The notes: generated by a model not told the origin, from the letters alone. 64,000 nucleotides of DNA from Pelagibius sp028280305 (GCF_965233615.1 NZ_OZ247495.1); one strand, 5' to 3'. Shown: positions 50,909-60,235, counted from the first letter of the stretch. Numbers and translations: made by a program.

Positions 50909-52750
50909 ATGAACAAGAAGGGTCTTGGTGCGCTGCTTCTCGGCGCCAGCCTGTTGTGCCTGGGAAGCCACCCGGCTGCAGAGGCGCAGACCGTTGCCGA
51001 GACCTGCTACGAGGTGCCGGTTCGGGCGGATTGCGCCGGGCCGCTCCTGGACCGCCTGCTGGACCGGCTGAGTGAGCAGGATCCGCAGGACAGAGACCAT
51101 CTCACCGCTGCTCTTGCGGACAAGTTGATCAACAACGGCTTTCTGGACAGCGCCCTGAAGGTGGCACTGACGATCGATCGCAGACCTCTGAAAGAGACGA
51201 AGCTTGCGGTGCTGGGCGTTATGCAGGCGAATGTCCGCGAATACGCGGCTGCGCGTGATGTTGCGGACCTGATCGAGGACATGCAGCCAAAACGCGCGGT
51301 GCTGACGGCGATCATCCAGCGCTTTGTCGCGGATGGCGAGGTCGAGCCGGCTTGGCTGCTGGTCAAGGAAATCGACGATGCGCAGTTGTCGGACGAGTTC
51401 CATGCCGGGCTGGTTGGCCAGTTCGCCGTCGAGGAACGTTTCGGCTTGGCCTGGGACAATGCAATGCAGATCGGCGATTCCACGATCCGGAACAACGCGT
51501 ATTTCGGATTGGCGCTTGCGCAGGTCAGATCGCAGCCCTTGGCTGATGTCGAACTTTCCCTGATGGCGATAGACGATCCGGCAGCGCGTGCGCGGGACTT
51601 TGCCACAGTTGGCCTGCAGGCTCACCATCGGGAGAAGGAGGAGTCGGCGGATCGACTGTTTGAGCTGGCGCAGAAGACTCTGGCCGAGGTAGAGGTCGAA
51701 CGTGAACGCAACCGCGACTCACTGCTGCGAACCATCGCTCTCACCCTGCAGTCCGCGGAGAGACTGGAGGCTGCCCTGCAGGTCGCCGGCGACATCGGTT
51801 ACCCCGATCAGAAGCTTGTGACACTGGGACAGCTTGCCGGGGCCCTGGCAGATCAGGGCGATCCGGATCGGGCGCGGGAAGTTTTTCAGGCAAACCTCGA
51901 CGAGGCCGCCGGGATCGATGATCTGTTTCGGCGTTCCTACATGATGCGTTTGCAGGCCGAGTTCATGATGATGGCCGGCCTTGTAGAAGACGCTCTGGCC
52001 GTTGTCGACAGGGTTGCCGGCGATTCTCTGGAACATGCAGACGACGTTCGCCTGGCGGTCGGCCGCACCGCGCTGATGGAAGGCCGGTTTGACCTGGCCG
52101 AGCAGATCATGACCGACATTCAAGAGGTCGAGCGGGCGCGGCTCATCGGGTTGAGCTGAATTGCTTTCAACAGCGCCCTATACGGTGATGAGGCGCGGGC
52201 GAAACGCCTGGCCGATGCCGTTCAGGCGCACTTGGAAATGGACGAGGTCGAGGAACTCCCGGAAATCCTCCGCGAGCTCTTGGAGGTCCACATAGCGTTG
52301 GGACAGTTTGAGAAAGCGGCTGAACTTGCTGATTGGCTGGAGGGTCACGACGCGCACTTTCGCGAACTAACGCTGTTGGGCGAGGCTGCCGCGAGAGAAG
52401 GTAGCGCCGAGATTGCGATGGAGGCGGTGGAGAAAAGGCTCAAAATCGCGGACTCGGGGAACGACTATTTGACCCACGGCCGCGTGGCCAGAGTTGCGCA
52501 GACGGTGGCCAGCGGGCGGGCCCTGCCCGGTGAACAAACGCCGGAAGACTTTCTTGAACTTTCGAAGCGCCTGACGGACCCGAACAAGGTCGAACTCTTC
52601 CTGAATGTCGCGGCAATCTCTCTCGCAGAGCGCGACCGCCTCGCGGACGCGCAGAAGCTGTTGAAGCTGGCCGACAATCCAGACCTCAGTGCCGAGTTCG
52701 AGTTATCGGAACTGGCGGCGCTGCTGATCGAAAGCCTTCAGGCCGAATAA
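50909..52750 (+). pseudogene. TPR-type secreted protein gene interrupted by an in-frame TGA
   Basis: A 613-codon reading frame broken once by TGA at 52157-52159. The first part (416 residues) has a signal peptide (MNKKGLGALLLGASLLCLGSHPAAEA) and repeated helix pairs of about 34 residues, as in tetratricopeptide repeats (LADKLINNGFLDSALKVALTIDR, LALAQVRSQPLADVELSLMAI, LGQLAGALADQGDPDRAREVFQANL). After the TGA the same frame continues without further stops into IAFNSALYGDEARAKRLADAVQAHLE and on to 52750, with more helix pairs (EVHIALGQFEKAAELADWLEG). A single base change such as TGG to TGA would explain it. If translated separately, the second part could start at ATG 52232. Confidence 0.75.
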
Positions 52751-52845
52751 GCGCCTTTCAACAGGACCGCTAACACGCGCTTGTCACGTGTAGGGGGGCC
52801 GGCAGGGTTGTTCCCTGTTAAGGAACGTTGGTTTAGACTCTGGCT

Positions 52846-53409
52846 ATGTACAGTCTCCCCGACGTCATTACTCACAACTACGATCCGGACCGAGGTGCAT
52901 TTCGGAACATCTGTAACCTTCCACCGTGGGAGGCGGAGACGATCCTGTCGGAGATCAGAAACACCACGCAATCGTCTCCTAAGGAAAACTACCTGAGGCG
53001 AAGACTAAGAACCGAGCGCTGGCTCTATGCCGAGCGGACAAGAAAGTGCGGCAAGCCCTATCTGAAGCACCCGATCTATTTCTTCCTGGGCGACTTTGCC
53101 GACGGCCGGGATCCGGCGCGGCCTGAGTCTTTGGTGCTTCCCTTAGCCTCATTGCCGCCCGAAGTTCTTACCTTCACTTATCCAGACAGCATGGCGAGCT
53201 TGCCCCTGGCAACAGAGGCTATGCACTCAGACGACCGTAAGCCATACCATGGCCAGGTCTTCACTCTGGCTGAGATCAAGGCTGTGGTTGCGCAGTTCGG
53301 CGTGCCGTCAAGCCATGGGCTGACCGCGGCGCCCGATGTTTACGACAGATTCATCGAAGTTCAGGTCTGGGATGATCGGCCGTTGCGGCAGTTTTTGGTA
53401 GATCGGTAA
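52846..53409 (+). CDS. Conserved-looking hypothetical protein
   Basis: A 187-residue cytosolic protein, rich in Arg and aromatic residues. Notable segments are ITHNYDPDRGAFRNICNLP, NYLRRRLRTERWLYAERTRKCG, HPIYFFLGDFADGRDPARPESLVLPLASLPPEVLTFTYPDSMASLP and FIEVQVWDDRPLRQFL. The composition and sharp motifs look like a real protein family, but I cannot name one. The ribosome-binding site is weak. It lies between the TPR gene and the IS4 element. Confidence 0.75.
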   Translation: MYSLPDVITHNYDPDRGAFRNICNLPPWEAETILSEIRNTTQSSPKENYLRRRLRTERWLYAERTRKCGKPYLKHPIYFFLGDFADGRDPARPESLVLPLASLPPEVLTFTYPDSMASLPLATEAMHSDDRKPYHGQVFTLAEIKAVVAQFGVPSSHGLTAAPDVYDRFIEVQVWDDRPLRQFLVDR

Positions 53410-53425
53410 TCGGCATAGCCGGTGT

Positions 53426-53456
53426 CCCCCTCACCCCGGCCCTCTCCCACTAGGGG
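53426..53456. repeat. Left half of a palindromic repeat split by the IS4 element
   Basis: CCCCCTCACCCCGGCCCTC runs into TCCCACTAGGGG, where the IS4 element begins. The other half, AAAGGGAGAGGG, resumes at 54903. Rejoined, it matches the CTCTCCCAC-type repeats seen elsewhere. Confidence 0.75.
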
Positions 53457-54897
53457 CTATGGGATTCACACATTTTCGATGTTTGTTGCGAGTGCGAATC
53501 CGGTGAGTTGTGCTGCGAGGGTTTGCCAACCGGTTTTCATGGTCTTTGGTCCGGGCGGTTTGTAGTAGCAGTTCCATCCGCCGAGGCGGGCGCAGACCCA
53601 GGCGAGGAACGCGAGGCTGTCGGCTGGATGCGGATTTTTCTGGCGCTCGGTGTTGCCTTCGAGCGTCTTGGAGATCGCCTGGAGTGCGGGCAGAAAGCCG
53701 GCGTCGAGGGCGTCCGTCGCCGGTCGGCGCGAGCCGTCGCGGGCATCGACCAGTTGCATGATGCGGGCCGCGGCGCCGAGCGCCATGGCGGCGAACTTCA
53801 TCAGCCGCCCGGCATCGTGCATCTGGGTTTCGTCGAAGCGCAGGCCGTCGCTCTTGCAGGTTCGGAACAGCTGCTCGATGCGCCAGCGCAGGCGGTAGAG
53901 CTGAACCGCACGCTGCGGCGCGATGTCCGCCGACGACAGCAGACGCCAGTGCAGCGCCGCCTTGCCCGCCGGCGGATCGGGCTCGCGCGCTTCGACGACG
54001 GTCATCTCGACCATCTCTGCGGCATGCGCCTTCTTCAGCCTCGAGGGGCGGACGATCCGCACACGGCGTGCCCGCAGTTCCACCGTGGCCTCGCGGCCCT
54101 TGTCGCCCGGCCCACGCGGGCCGACCTTCACGACAGACCGGCCTTGCGCAGGTTCCGCCGCCAGTGCCTCGAACAGGCGGCGGCCATCCGCCCCGTCTGC
54201 TTCGTTCTCCCCGTCCGCCAAGCCACGGTCGTGGCGCGCCCGCACCACAAGCTCCACGCCCTCGGGCTTGCCGGCAAACAGCGTGTAGACGTCGCTTTCC
54301 CGGTCGGCCACCACGGTTACGCTGGCGGCGCCGGCCAAACCCTCGCCGGCGCAGCGCGCCCCGGACAGCCAGCGACCGCTCTCCTTGTCCGAAGGCGCAC
54401 GCCGCCGACGATCGCCCGCCTTGACCGGCGGCCGGGTCCAGATCTCGGCCCCCACAAGGCCAAGCACCGCCTCGTCCTCGGCGTCCACCGCAAGCAGCGG
54501 GTGCAGGAAAAAGGCCGGGCTCGTGCCATCCGCCCCGCATCCAAAACCCCGGCGGTTGGCCGCGCGGTTCTTGAAGTTGATCTCGCTCGTATCCTGGATG
54601 CAGATCACATGCCGACCCGCGCACACCGCCGCCGTCCGGGCCGCAAGGCCGGACAGGATCGCCGCAACGCTGGAATGCGGCGAAGACAAAAACCGGTGGC
54701 ACGCCATCTCACCAGCCCGGTCACCACCAACCTTGCGCAATACGCAACTGCCGCTCGACACCAACTGGTCCATCATCCATTCCGACCGACCCGCAACACG
54801 CACGTCTCCAAACCCAGCCATCCAGATCCCCCAAAAAACCTGGATTGCTTGAATCACATCATCGCCTCAAAGAGAAGCAATTCCGTGAATGCCGTAG
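53457..54897 (-). mobile_element. IS4-family insertion sequence
   Basis: A 1441-base element. The terminal inverted repeats are CTATGGGATTCAC (53457-53469) and, in reverse, CTACGGCATTCAC (54885-54897), matching at 11 of 13 bases. Flanks read CCCACTAGGGG (53446-53456) and CCCACAAAGGG (54898-54908), which agree at 9 of 11 bases, so the target duplication is imperfect or has aged. The single transposase gene fills the element. Confidence 0.85.
53466..54818 (-). CDS. IS4-family transposase
   Basis: A 450-residue DDE transposase. I start at ATG 54818 (GGGGGA 6 bases upstream); an ATG at 54857 is in frame. The acidic residues lie in ICIQDTSEINF, VVADRESDVYTLF and the YREK signature YRLRWRIEQLFRTCK, which fits Y-2-R-3-E-6-K exactly. 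Frame intact to the TGA in the left terminal repeat, so it may be functional. Confidence 0.9.
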   Translation of the reverse strand, partial: AGFGDVRVAGRSEWMMDQLVSSGSCVLRKVGGDRAGEMACHRFLSSPHSSVAAILSGLAARTAAVCAGRHVICIQDTSEINFKNRAANRRGFGCGADGTSPAFFLHPLLAVDAEDEAVLGLVGAEIWTRPPVKAGDRRRRAPSDKESGRWLSGARCAGEGLAGAASVTVVADRESDVYTLFAGKPEGVELVVRARHDRGLADGENEADGADGRRLFEALAAEPAQGRSVVKVGPRGPGDKGREATVELRARRVRIVRPSRLKKAHAAEMVEMTVVEAREPDPPAGKAALHWRLLSSADIAPQRAVQLYRLRWRIEQLFRTCKSDGLRFDETQMHDAGRLMKFAAMALGAAARIMQLVDARDGSRRPATDALDAGFLPALQAISKTLEGNTERQKNPHPADSLAFLAWVCARLGGWNCYYKPPGPKTMKTGWQTLAAQLTGFALATNIENV

Positions 54898-54940
54898 CCC
54901 ACAAAGGGAGAGGGAGAAACAGTGAAGTCGCCTCTAACTT

Positions 54941-55022
54941 CCCTCTCCCCTCCGTGGGAGAGGGAGGGGCCCGCATCAGCGGGAGGGTGAGGGGGATATC
55001 CGCTTCCCGCATCAGCGGGAGG
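54941..55022. repeat. Palindromic CTCTCCC/GGGAGAGG repeat next to the IS4 element
   Basis: CCCTCTCCCCTCCGTGGGAG core at 54941-54960 with GGGAGGGTGAGGGGG following, then a second CCCGCATCAGCGGGAGGGG. It lies 10 bases before the betA stop and may serve as its terminator. Confidence 0.75.
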
Positions 55023-55031
55023 GGAAGCTGG

Positions 55032-56699
55032 CTACCGCTGCGCCGTGTCCCAGTTCGGGGCGATCCAGACCGGAGCGTCGGAGGCGGGCAGGGGCGTCTT
55101 GCCGCGGACTTTGTCGGCCAGCTTTTCGGCCAGCATGATGGTCGGGGCGTTCAGGTTGCCGCTGACGATGGAGGGCATGATGGAGGCGTCGATCACGCGC
55201 AGGCGCTCCAGCCCATGCACTTTCGCTTCGCCGTCGACAACCGCCATCGGGTCGGTCCCCATCCGGCAGGAGCAGGAGGGGTGATAGGCGCTTTCGACGT
55301 GTTCGCGCACGAAGGCGTCGAGTTCCTCGTCCGTCTGCGCCTCGGGACCCGGGGCCAGTTCCGGCCCGCGAAAGGCGTCGAAAGCCTTCTGGGCGAAGAC
55401 CTCCCGTGTCAGGCGGATACCGGCGCGGAACTCCTGACGGTCGGCTTCCTGGCTCATGTAGTTGAAGAAGATACGCGGCGGCTCTTTCGGGTCCGATGAC
55501 TTCAGCGTCACCGAACCGCGGCTCTGCGAGCGCATCGGGCCGACATGGGCCTGGAAGCCGTGGCTGCCCGCCGGGCTGCTGCCGTCGTAGTTCATGGCGA
55601 TGGGCAGGAAGTGGTATTGCAGGTCCGGATGTTCGATCCCGGCGCGGCTGCGGATGAAGCCGCCGGCCTCGAAGTGGCTGGTGGCACCCAGGCCTTTCTT
55701 GAAGAACAACCAGTCGAAACCGATCTTCGCCTGGTTCCAGGGCTTCAGCGCCGAGTAAAGCGTGATCGGCTGGGTGCAGGCATGCTGGACGTACACCTCC
55801 AGGTGATCCTGCAGGTTCTTGCCGACGCCGGGCAGGTCCTGAACCACCGGAATGCCCAGAGCCGCCAGCTCGTCGGCCGGGCCGACACCCGACAGCAGCA
55901 GCACCTGGGGTGAGTTGATGGCCCCGCCGGAGAGGATGACTTCGCGCTCCGCCCGCACCTCGACCCGCTCGCGGCCCTTGGCCAGTTCGACACCGACGGC
56001 GCGGTTGTTTTCGATCAGCAGGCGGGTGGTGAGCGCCCGGGTCCAGACGGTGAGGTTCGGCCTTTCCATGGCCGGCTTCAGATAGGCCACCATGGCACTC
56101 CAGCGCCGCCCGTTGTGGACGGTCATGTCCATGTGGCCGAAACCTTCCTGCTGCTGCCCGTTCGGGTCGGTCGTCACCGGATAGCCGGCCTGGCGTCCGG
56201 CCTCGATCCAGGCCTGGAAAAGCGGGTTCTCACAGGCGCCGGCGGAAACGTTCAGCGGCCCGTCGCCGCCACGGTAATCGTCGGGCCCGCGCTCATAGGT
56301 CTCGGCCTTGCGGAAATAAGGCAGCACGTCGGCGTAGGACCAGCCGCTTAATCCCGACTGCGCCCAGCGGTCGTAATCGCGGGCATGGCCGCGCACATAG
56401 GCCATGCCGTTGATGGAGGAGGAGCCGCCCAGCACCCGCCCGCGCGGGCAGTAAAGGCGACGGTTGTTCAGATGGGGTTCGGGCTCCGAATGATAGAACC
56501 AGTTGTACTTGTCGTTGGCCAGCGGCTTGGCGAGTGCCGCCGGCATATGGATGAAGATCGAGTTGTCGCGCCCGCCGGCCTCCAGCACCAGGACCCGGAC
56601 CTCCGGGTCTTCGGTCAGGCGGCTGGCCAGCACGCAGCCGGCAGAACCGGCGCCGATGATAATGTAGTCGAAGTTCTCTGTATCGGGCATCGCAGGCAA
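55032..56699 (-). CDS. betA: Choline dehydrogenase
   Basis: A 555-residue GMC flavoprotein oxidising choline to betaine aldehyde. The FAD motif is YIIIGAGSAGCVLASRLTED at residues 9-28, followed by RGRVLGGSSSINGMAYVRGHARDYDRWAQ, and the active-site region HVESAYHPSCSCRMGTDPMAVVD. Length is normal for BetA. It is the last gene of betI-betB-betA, separated from betB by a palindromic repeat of 145 bases. Confidence 0.95.
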   Translation of the reverse strand: MPAMPDTENFDYIIIGAGSAGCVLASRLTEDPEVRVLVLEAGGRDNSIFIHMPAALAKPLANDKYNWFYHSEPEPHLNNRRLYCPRGRVLGGSSSINGMAYVRGHARDYDRWAQSGLSGWSYADVLPYFRKAETYERGPDDYRGGDGPLNVSAGACENPLFQAWIEAGRQAGYPVTTDPNGQQQEGFGHMDMTVHNGRRWSAMVAYLKPAMERPNLTVWTRALTTRLLIENNRAVGVELAKGRERVEVRAEREVILSGGAINSPQVLLLSGVGPADELAALGIPVVQDLPGVGKNLQDHLEVYVQHACTQPITLYSALKPWNQAKIGFDWLFFKKGLGATSHFEAGGFIRSRAGIEHPDLQYHFLPIAMNYDGSSPAGSHGFQAHVGPMRSQSRGSVTLKSSDPKEPPRIFFNYMSQEADRQEFRAGIRLTREVFAQKAFDAFRGPELAPGPEAQTDEELDAFVREHVESAYHPSCSCRMGTDPMAVVDGEAKVHGLERLRVIDASIMPSIVSGNLNAPTIMLAEKLADKVRGKTPLPASDAPVWIAPNWDTAQR

Positions 56700-56739
56700 A
56701 CTCTATCGGGTGACTGAACTGGAATTCCAATCAGTGGCT

Positions 56740-56835
56740 CCACCCTTCGAGACGCCTTGTTGCACAAGGCTCCTCAGGGTGAGGCGATAACCTATCTTCA
56801 TGCTGAGGAGGACCGAAGGTCCGTCTCGAAGCATG
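56740..56835. repeat. Pair of TTCGAGAC-type palindromic repeats between betB and betA
   Basis: Two units in opposite orientation. The first (56740-56784) begins CACCCTTCGAGACGCCTTG, has a 7-base GCCTTGT/ACAAGGC stem and ends CTCCTCAGGGTGAGG. The second (56799-56835) begins CATGCTGAGGAGGACC, has a GGACC/GGTCC stem and ends GTCTCGAAGCATG. This is a different family from the CTCTCCC repeats. Confidence 0.7.
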
Positions 56836-56844
56836 TGGCAGTTT

Positions 56845-58308
56845 CTAATAGGGCGAGTCGACGCCGTTCAGGGCGACGTAGACGCTTTTCAACTGGCTAT
56901 AGTGTTCGATGGCGGCAAGGCCGTTTTCGCGGCCGATGCCGGATTGCTTCATGCCACCGAAGGGCACGGCGATGGGCGTGATGTTGTAGGTGTTGATCCA
57001 GCAGGACCCGGCCTGCAGCTTGGCGATCACCCGGTGGGCCCGGTTCAGGTCGCGGGTGAAGACCCCGGCGGAGAGCCCGAACTCGGTGTCGTTGGCCCGG
57101 GCGACGACCTCCTCGTCGTCGTTGAAGGGCAGCACGGTCATGACCGGGCCGAAGATTTCCTCGCGCACGATGGTCATGTCGTCGGCGCAACCGGCAAAAA
57201 TGGTCGGCTCGACGAAGTTGCCGGCGGCTAGCGCCGCGTCTTCCGGCCGTCCGCCGCCGACGGCCACCTTTGCGCCCTCGGCTTTGCCCTTCTCGATGTA
57301 ACCCAGCACCTTCTCGGTGTGATCTTTGGAGATAAGCGCGCCGACCTGGGTTTCCGGGTCCATGGGGTCGCCGATCTTCAGCGTCCTGGTCTTCTCGACA
57401 AGACGCGCCAGGAAGGCGTCCTGGATGCTTTCATGCACGAAGACCCGGGTGCCGTTGGAGCAGACCTCGCCCTGGGTATAGAAGTTGGCGAGCAGGGCGC
57501 CGTGCACGGCGTTTTCGATATCCGCGTCGTCGAAGACGATCATCGGCGACTTGCCGCCCAGCTCCAGCGTCACGGCCTTCAGGCTTTCCGCCGCGTCGGC
57601 CATGACCTTCTTGCCGGTGCCGACCTCGCCGGTCAGCGAGACCTTGGCGATGCCGGGATGGCGGGTCAGCATGCGCCCGGTGTCGCCGAAACCCTGAACG
57701 ACATTGAAGACGCCATCGGGCAGCCCGGCCTCGGTATAGATCTCAGCGAGTTTCAGGGCGGTGAGGGGGGTCAGTTCCGCCGGCTTGAAGATCATTGCAT
57801 TGCCGCAGGCCAGCGCCGGGGCCGACTTCCAGCAGGCGATCTGCATGGGATAGTTCCAGGCACCGATCCCCGCGCAGATGCCCAGCGGTTCCCGCCGGGT
57901 ATAAGCGAAGTCGCCGCCGAAGTCGTAGTGCTCGCCATGCAGGGTGCCGGCGACGCCGGAAAAGAACTCCAGGCATTCGGCGCCGGAGGCAATGTCCACA
58001 ACCTCGGCCTCCTGGATCGGCTTGCCGTTGTCCAGGACCTCCAGTTCGGCCAGTTCGCGGTTGCGGGCGCGCAGCAGCCGCGCGGCCTCGGCCAGGATCA
58101 GGCCGCGTTCGGCACCGCTCATCGCCGACCAGACGGCAAAGCCTTCCTGTGCCGCAGCCACGGCGGCCTCGACGTCTGCGGCGCCGGCCTGTTGGATGGC
58201 GCAGATCACCTCGCCGGTCGCCGGGTTCACGGTTTCGAAGCTCTCGCCGCTCAGGGCGTCGCGATAGCCACCGCCGATGTAGAGTTTCTGTTCGGGCAGA
58301 TTGCGCAT
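56845..58308 (-). CDS. betB: Betaine-aldehyde dehydrogenase
   Basis: A 487-residue NAD(P)-dependent aldehyde dehydrogenase that converts betaine aldehyde to glycine betaine. The catalytic Cys283 is in GEVCSNGTRVFV and the general base Glu249 in TLELGGKSP; the cofactor region SLTGEVGTGKKVM and WNYPMQIACWKSAPALACGN are typical of BetB. The ATG at 58308 overlaps the betI stop by one base (TAATG); the frame beyond it is a shadow of betI. Confidence 0.95.
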   Translation of the reverse strand: MRNLPEQKLYIGGGYRDALSGESFETVNPATGEVICAIQQAGAADVEAAVAAAQEGFAVWSAMSGAERGLILAEAARLLRARNRELAELEVLDNGKPIQEAEVVDIASGAECLEFFSGVAGTLHGEHYDFGGDFAYTRREPLGICAGIGAWNYPMQIACWKSAPALACGNAMIFKPAELTPLTALKLAEIYTEAGLPDGVFNVVQGFGDTGRMLTRHPGIAKVSLTGEVGTGKKVMADAAESLKAVTLELGGKSPMIVFDDADIENAVHGALLANFYTQGEVCSNGTRVFVHESIQDAFLARLVEKTRTLKIGDPMDPETQVGALISKDHTEKVLGYIEKGKAEGAKVAVGGGRPEDAALAAGNFVEPTIFAGCADDMTIVREEIFGPVMTVLPFNDDEEVVARANDTEFGLSAGVFTRDLNRAHRVIAKLQAGSCWINTYNITPIAVPFGGMKQSGIGRENGLAAIEHYSQLKSVYVALNGVDSPY

Positions 58309-58904
58309 TACTGTTTTTCCAGGAGCCGGGGGTCCAAAAGGCGGTCGACATAGTCGCGGGCGATCAGGCGGGCCTGATCCATGGTGAGCGGGCCGCTGGA
58401 GAGCGCGCAGCGCAGCCACAGCCCCTCGATCATCGCGGCAAGACCGGCCGCGGCGCTGCGTGCGTCCTCAGCCGGCAGCAGTTGTTTGAAGGCATGGCCG
58501 AGATTGCTCAGCATACGCCGTTCGTTGATTTTCTGTATGCGCCAGAGGGCGGGGGCGTAGCGTGCCTCCGACCAGAAGGCGAGCCAGGCGGAAACGGTTT
58601 CCGGATCCCCCTGCTCGTCGGAGAAGTTGGCGGCGATGACCGCATCGATCCGCTGGCGCGGCGTTTCCGCCTGACGCAGATGGTGCAGGGTCTCCTGCAA
58701 CAGGTCCTGGGCGAGGGAGCGCATGGTGGCCGCCAGCAGCCCGGCCTTGTCTTCGAAGTAGTGGGCGACGATCCCGCCTGAAAGGCCGGCGTTGCGGCTG
58801 ATGCGCGAGATGGTGGCGTTGGCGAAACCTTCTTCGTGGATCGAGGTAATGGTCGCCGCAATCAATTGACGGCGCCGCAGATCCTCCATTCCAACCTTGG
58901 GCAT
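58308..58904 (-). CDS. betI: TetR-family repressor BetI
   Basis: A 198-residue repressor. The N-terminal TetR helix-turn-helix is RRRQLIAATITSIHEEGFANATISRISRNAGLSGGIVAHYFEDKAGLLAATMR (about residues 9-61), very close to known BetI proteins. It senses choline and releases the bet genes. I start at ATG 58904 (the usual MPKVGMEDLRRRQ start); the frame is open to 59084 but runs through the operator. It is first in betI-betB-betA and divergent from choX. Confidence 0.94.
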   Translation of the reverse strand: MPKVGMEDLRRRQLIAATITSIHEEGFANATISRISRNAGLSGGIVAHYFEDKAGLLAATMRSLAQDLLQETLHHLRQAETPRQRIDAVIAANFSDEQGDPETVSAWLAFWSEARYAPALWRIQKINERRMLSNLGHAFKQLLPAEDARSAAAGLAAMIEGLWLRCALSSGPLTMDQARLIARDYVDRLLDPRLLEKQ

Positions 58905-58999
58905 GTCAGCGCCAGCCTTTCGCCAAGACAACCTCAACTCGGCACAATCTGAGCCGCGGGACCCGCTGTTCATCAGGCCCTTGATAGACAGGTATTTTA

Positions 59000-59023
59000 T
59001 TTTGATTGAACGTTCAATCAAAA
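59000..59023. promoter_or_regulatory. BetI operator in the betI-choX divergent region
   Basis: A perfect 24-base palindrome with half-site TTTTGATTGAAC. It lies 96 bases before betI and 126 before choX. It matches the known BetI core (TTGAACGTTCAA). A single site could repress both directions. Confidence 0.85.
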
Positions 59024-59148
59024 AAACATAGCCTTGCGCGGTCATTTCAAAAAATGCTCCGCTTGTCCGGCTGTGCAGACGCACCCGTGAGGACAGGAGC
59101 AGTAAAGCAACAAACGCACAAGCGATAGGGAAAGAGGAGGCTTATTCC

Positions 59149-60102
59149 ATGCAGCGGACAACTCAATTCGGCCTGGCGGCGGCTGCGGCGCTGGCCATTT
59201 CCACGGCAGCGGGCAGCGCCACGGCGGCCGATCCGGCAGCCTGTGAGGAAGTGAACTTCGCCGACGTCGGCTGGACCGACATCACGGCGACCACGGCGGC
59301 GACCTCTGTGGTGCTGGATGGTTTGGGCTACAAGCCCGAGTCCGAGTTGCTGGCCGTGCCGGTGACCTACGCCAGCCTGAAGAACGGCGACATCGACATC
59401 TTCCTCGGCAACTGGATGCCGACCATGGAAGGCGATCTGGCCAAGTATCGCGATGAAGGTTCGGTCGAGGTTCTGGGCGCCAATCTGGAAGGTGCCAAGT
59501 ACACCCTGGCGGTTCCCAGCTATACGGCAGAAGCCGGCATCAGGGACTTTGCCGACATCGCCAAGTTCAAGGACGAACTGGACGGCAAGATCTACGGGAT
59601 TGAGCCGGGGAACGACGGCAATCGCCTGATCCAGGACATGATCGACCAGGACGCCTTCGGCCTGAGAGGTTTTGAGGTGGTGGAGTCCTCCGAGGCGGGC
59701 ATGCTGACCCAGGTTGCGCGCTCCGAGAAGCGTGAGGAACACATCGTCTTCCTCGGCTGGGCGCCGCATCCGATGAACAACAACCACGATCTGGTCTATC
59801 TTTCCGGTGGTGATGATTTCTTCGGCCCGGATTTCGGTGGTGCCACGGTCTTCACCAACGTGCGCAAGGGTTACACCAGCGACTGCCCGAATGTCGGCCA
59901 ATTGCTGGCCAACCTGAAGTTCACCCTGCCCATGGAAGGCGCCATCATGGGCGCGATCCTGGACGATGAGGAAGATCCGAAGGACGCCGCGACGGATTGG
60001 CTGAAGGCCAATCCGGAAATCCTCGACGGCTGGCTCGCCGGTGTGAAGACGCTGGACGGCGGTGACGGCCTGGCCGCGGTTAAGGCGCACCTCGGCCTGT
60101 AA
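59149..60102 (+). CDS. choX: Choline ABC importer substrate-binding protein
   Basis: A 317-residue periplasmic protein with a signal peptide ending near ATAAD. The OpuAC-type fold is clear (NFADVGWTDITATTAATSVVLDGLGYKPE, GDIDIFLGNWMPTMEGD, FLGWAPHPMNNNHDLVYLSGG), with the aromatic residues that bind the quaternary ammonium group. ChoX-like proteins prefer choline, and its position opposite betI supports that, but glycine betaine cannot be excluded. A strong AAGAGGAGG site precedes the ATG. Confidence 0.92.
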   Translation: MQRTTQFGLAAAAALAISTAAGSATAADPAACEEVNFADVGWTDITATTAATSVVLDGLGYKPESELLAVPVTYASLKNGDIDIFLGNWMPTMEGDLAKYRDEGSVEVLGANLEGAKYTLAVPSYTAEAGIRDFADIAKFKDELDGKIYGIEPGNDGNRLIQDMIDQDAFGLRGFEVVESSEAGMLTQVARSEKREEHIVFLGWAPHPMNNNHDLVYLSGGDDFFGPDFGGATVFTNVRKGYTSDCPNVGQLLANLKFTLPMEGAIMGAILDDEEDPKDAATDWLKANPEILDGWLAGVKTLDGGDGLAAVKAHLGL

Positions 60103-60235
60103 GCGCTCTGGCCAAATGCGTGTAGACTTGGAGCGGTCAGGCCTTGTGGTCTGACCGTTCTGCTTTGAACTCTCTCTCGAAACCGTCGCGGGGGAAGGGG
60201 CCTTAAAGACGGACAGTGCGAAGGGGGAATTTCGG

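Noticed and set aside
52157..52159. TGA in the TPR gene as a selenocysteine codon.
   Set aside because: No hairpin of the bacterial SECIS type follows the TGA within the usual distance, and TPR proteins have no redox site that would need selenocysteine.
53508..55499. A 663-codon open frame on the + strand opposite the IS4 transposase and the end of betA.
   Set aside because: It spans two unrelated genes and repeats on the other strand, has no domain signal and is low in typical protein composition. It is a GC-rich shadow frame.
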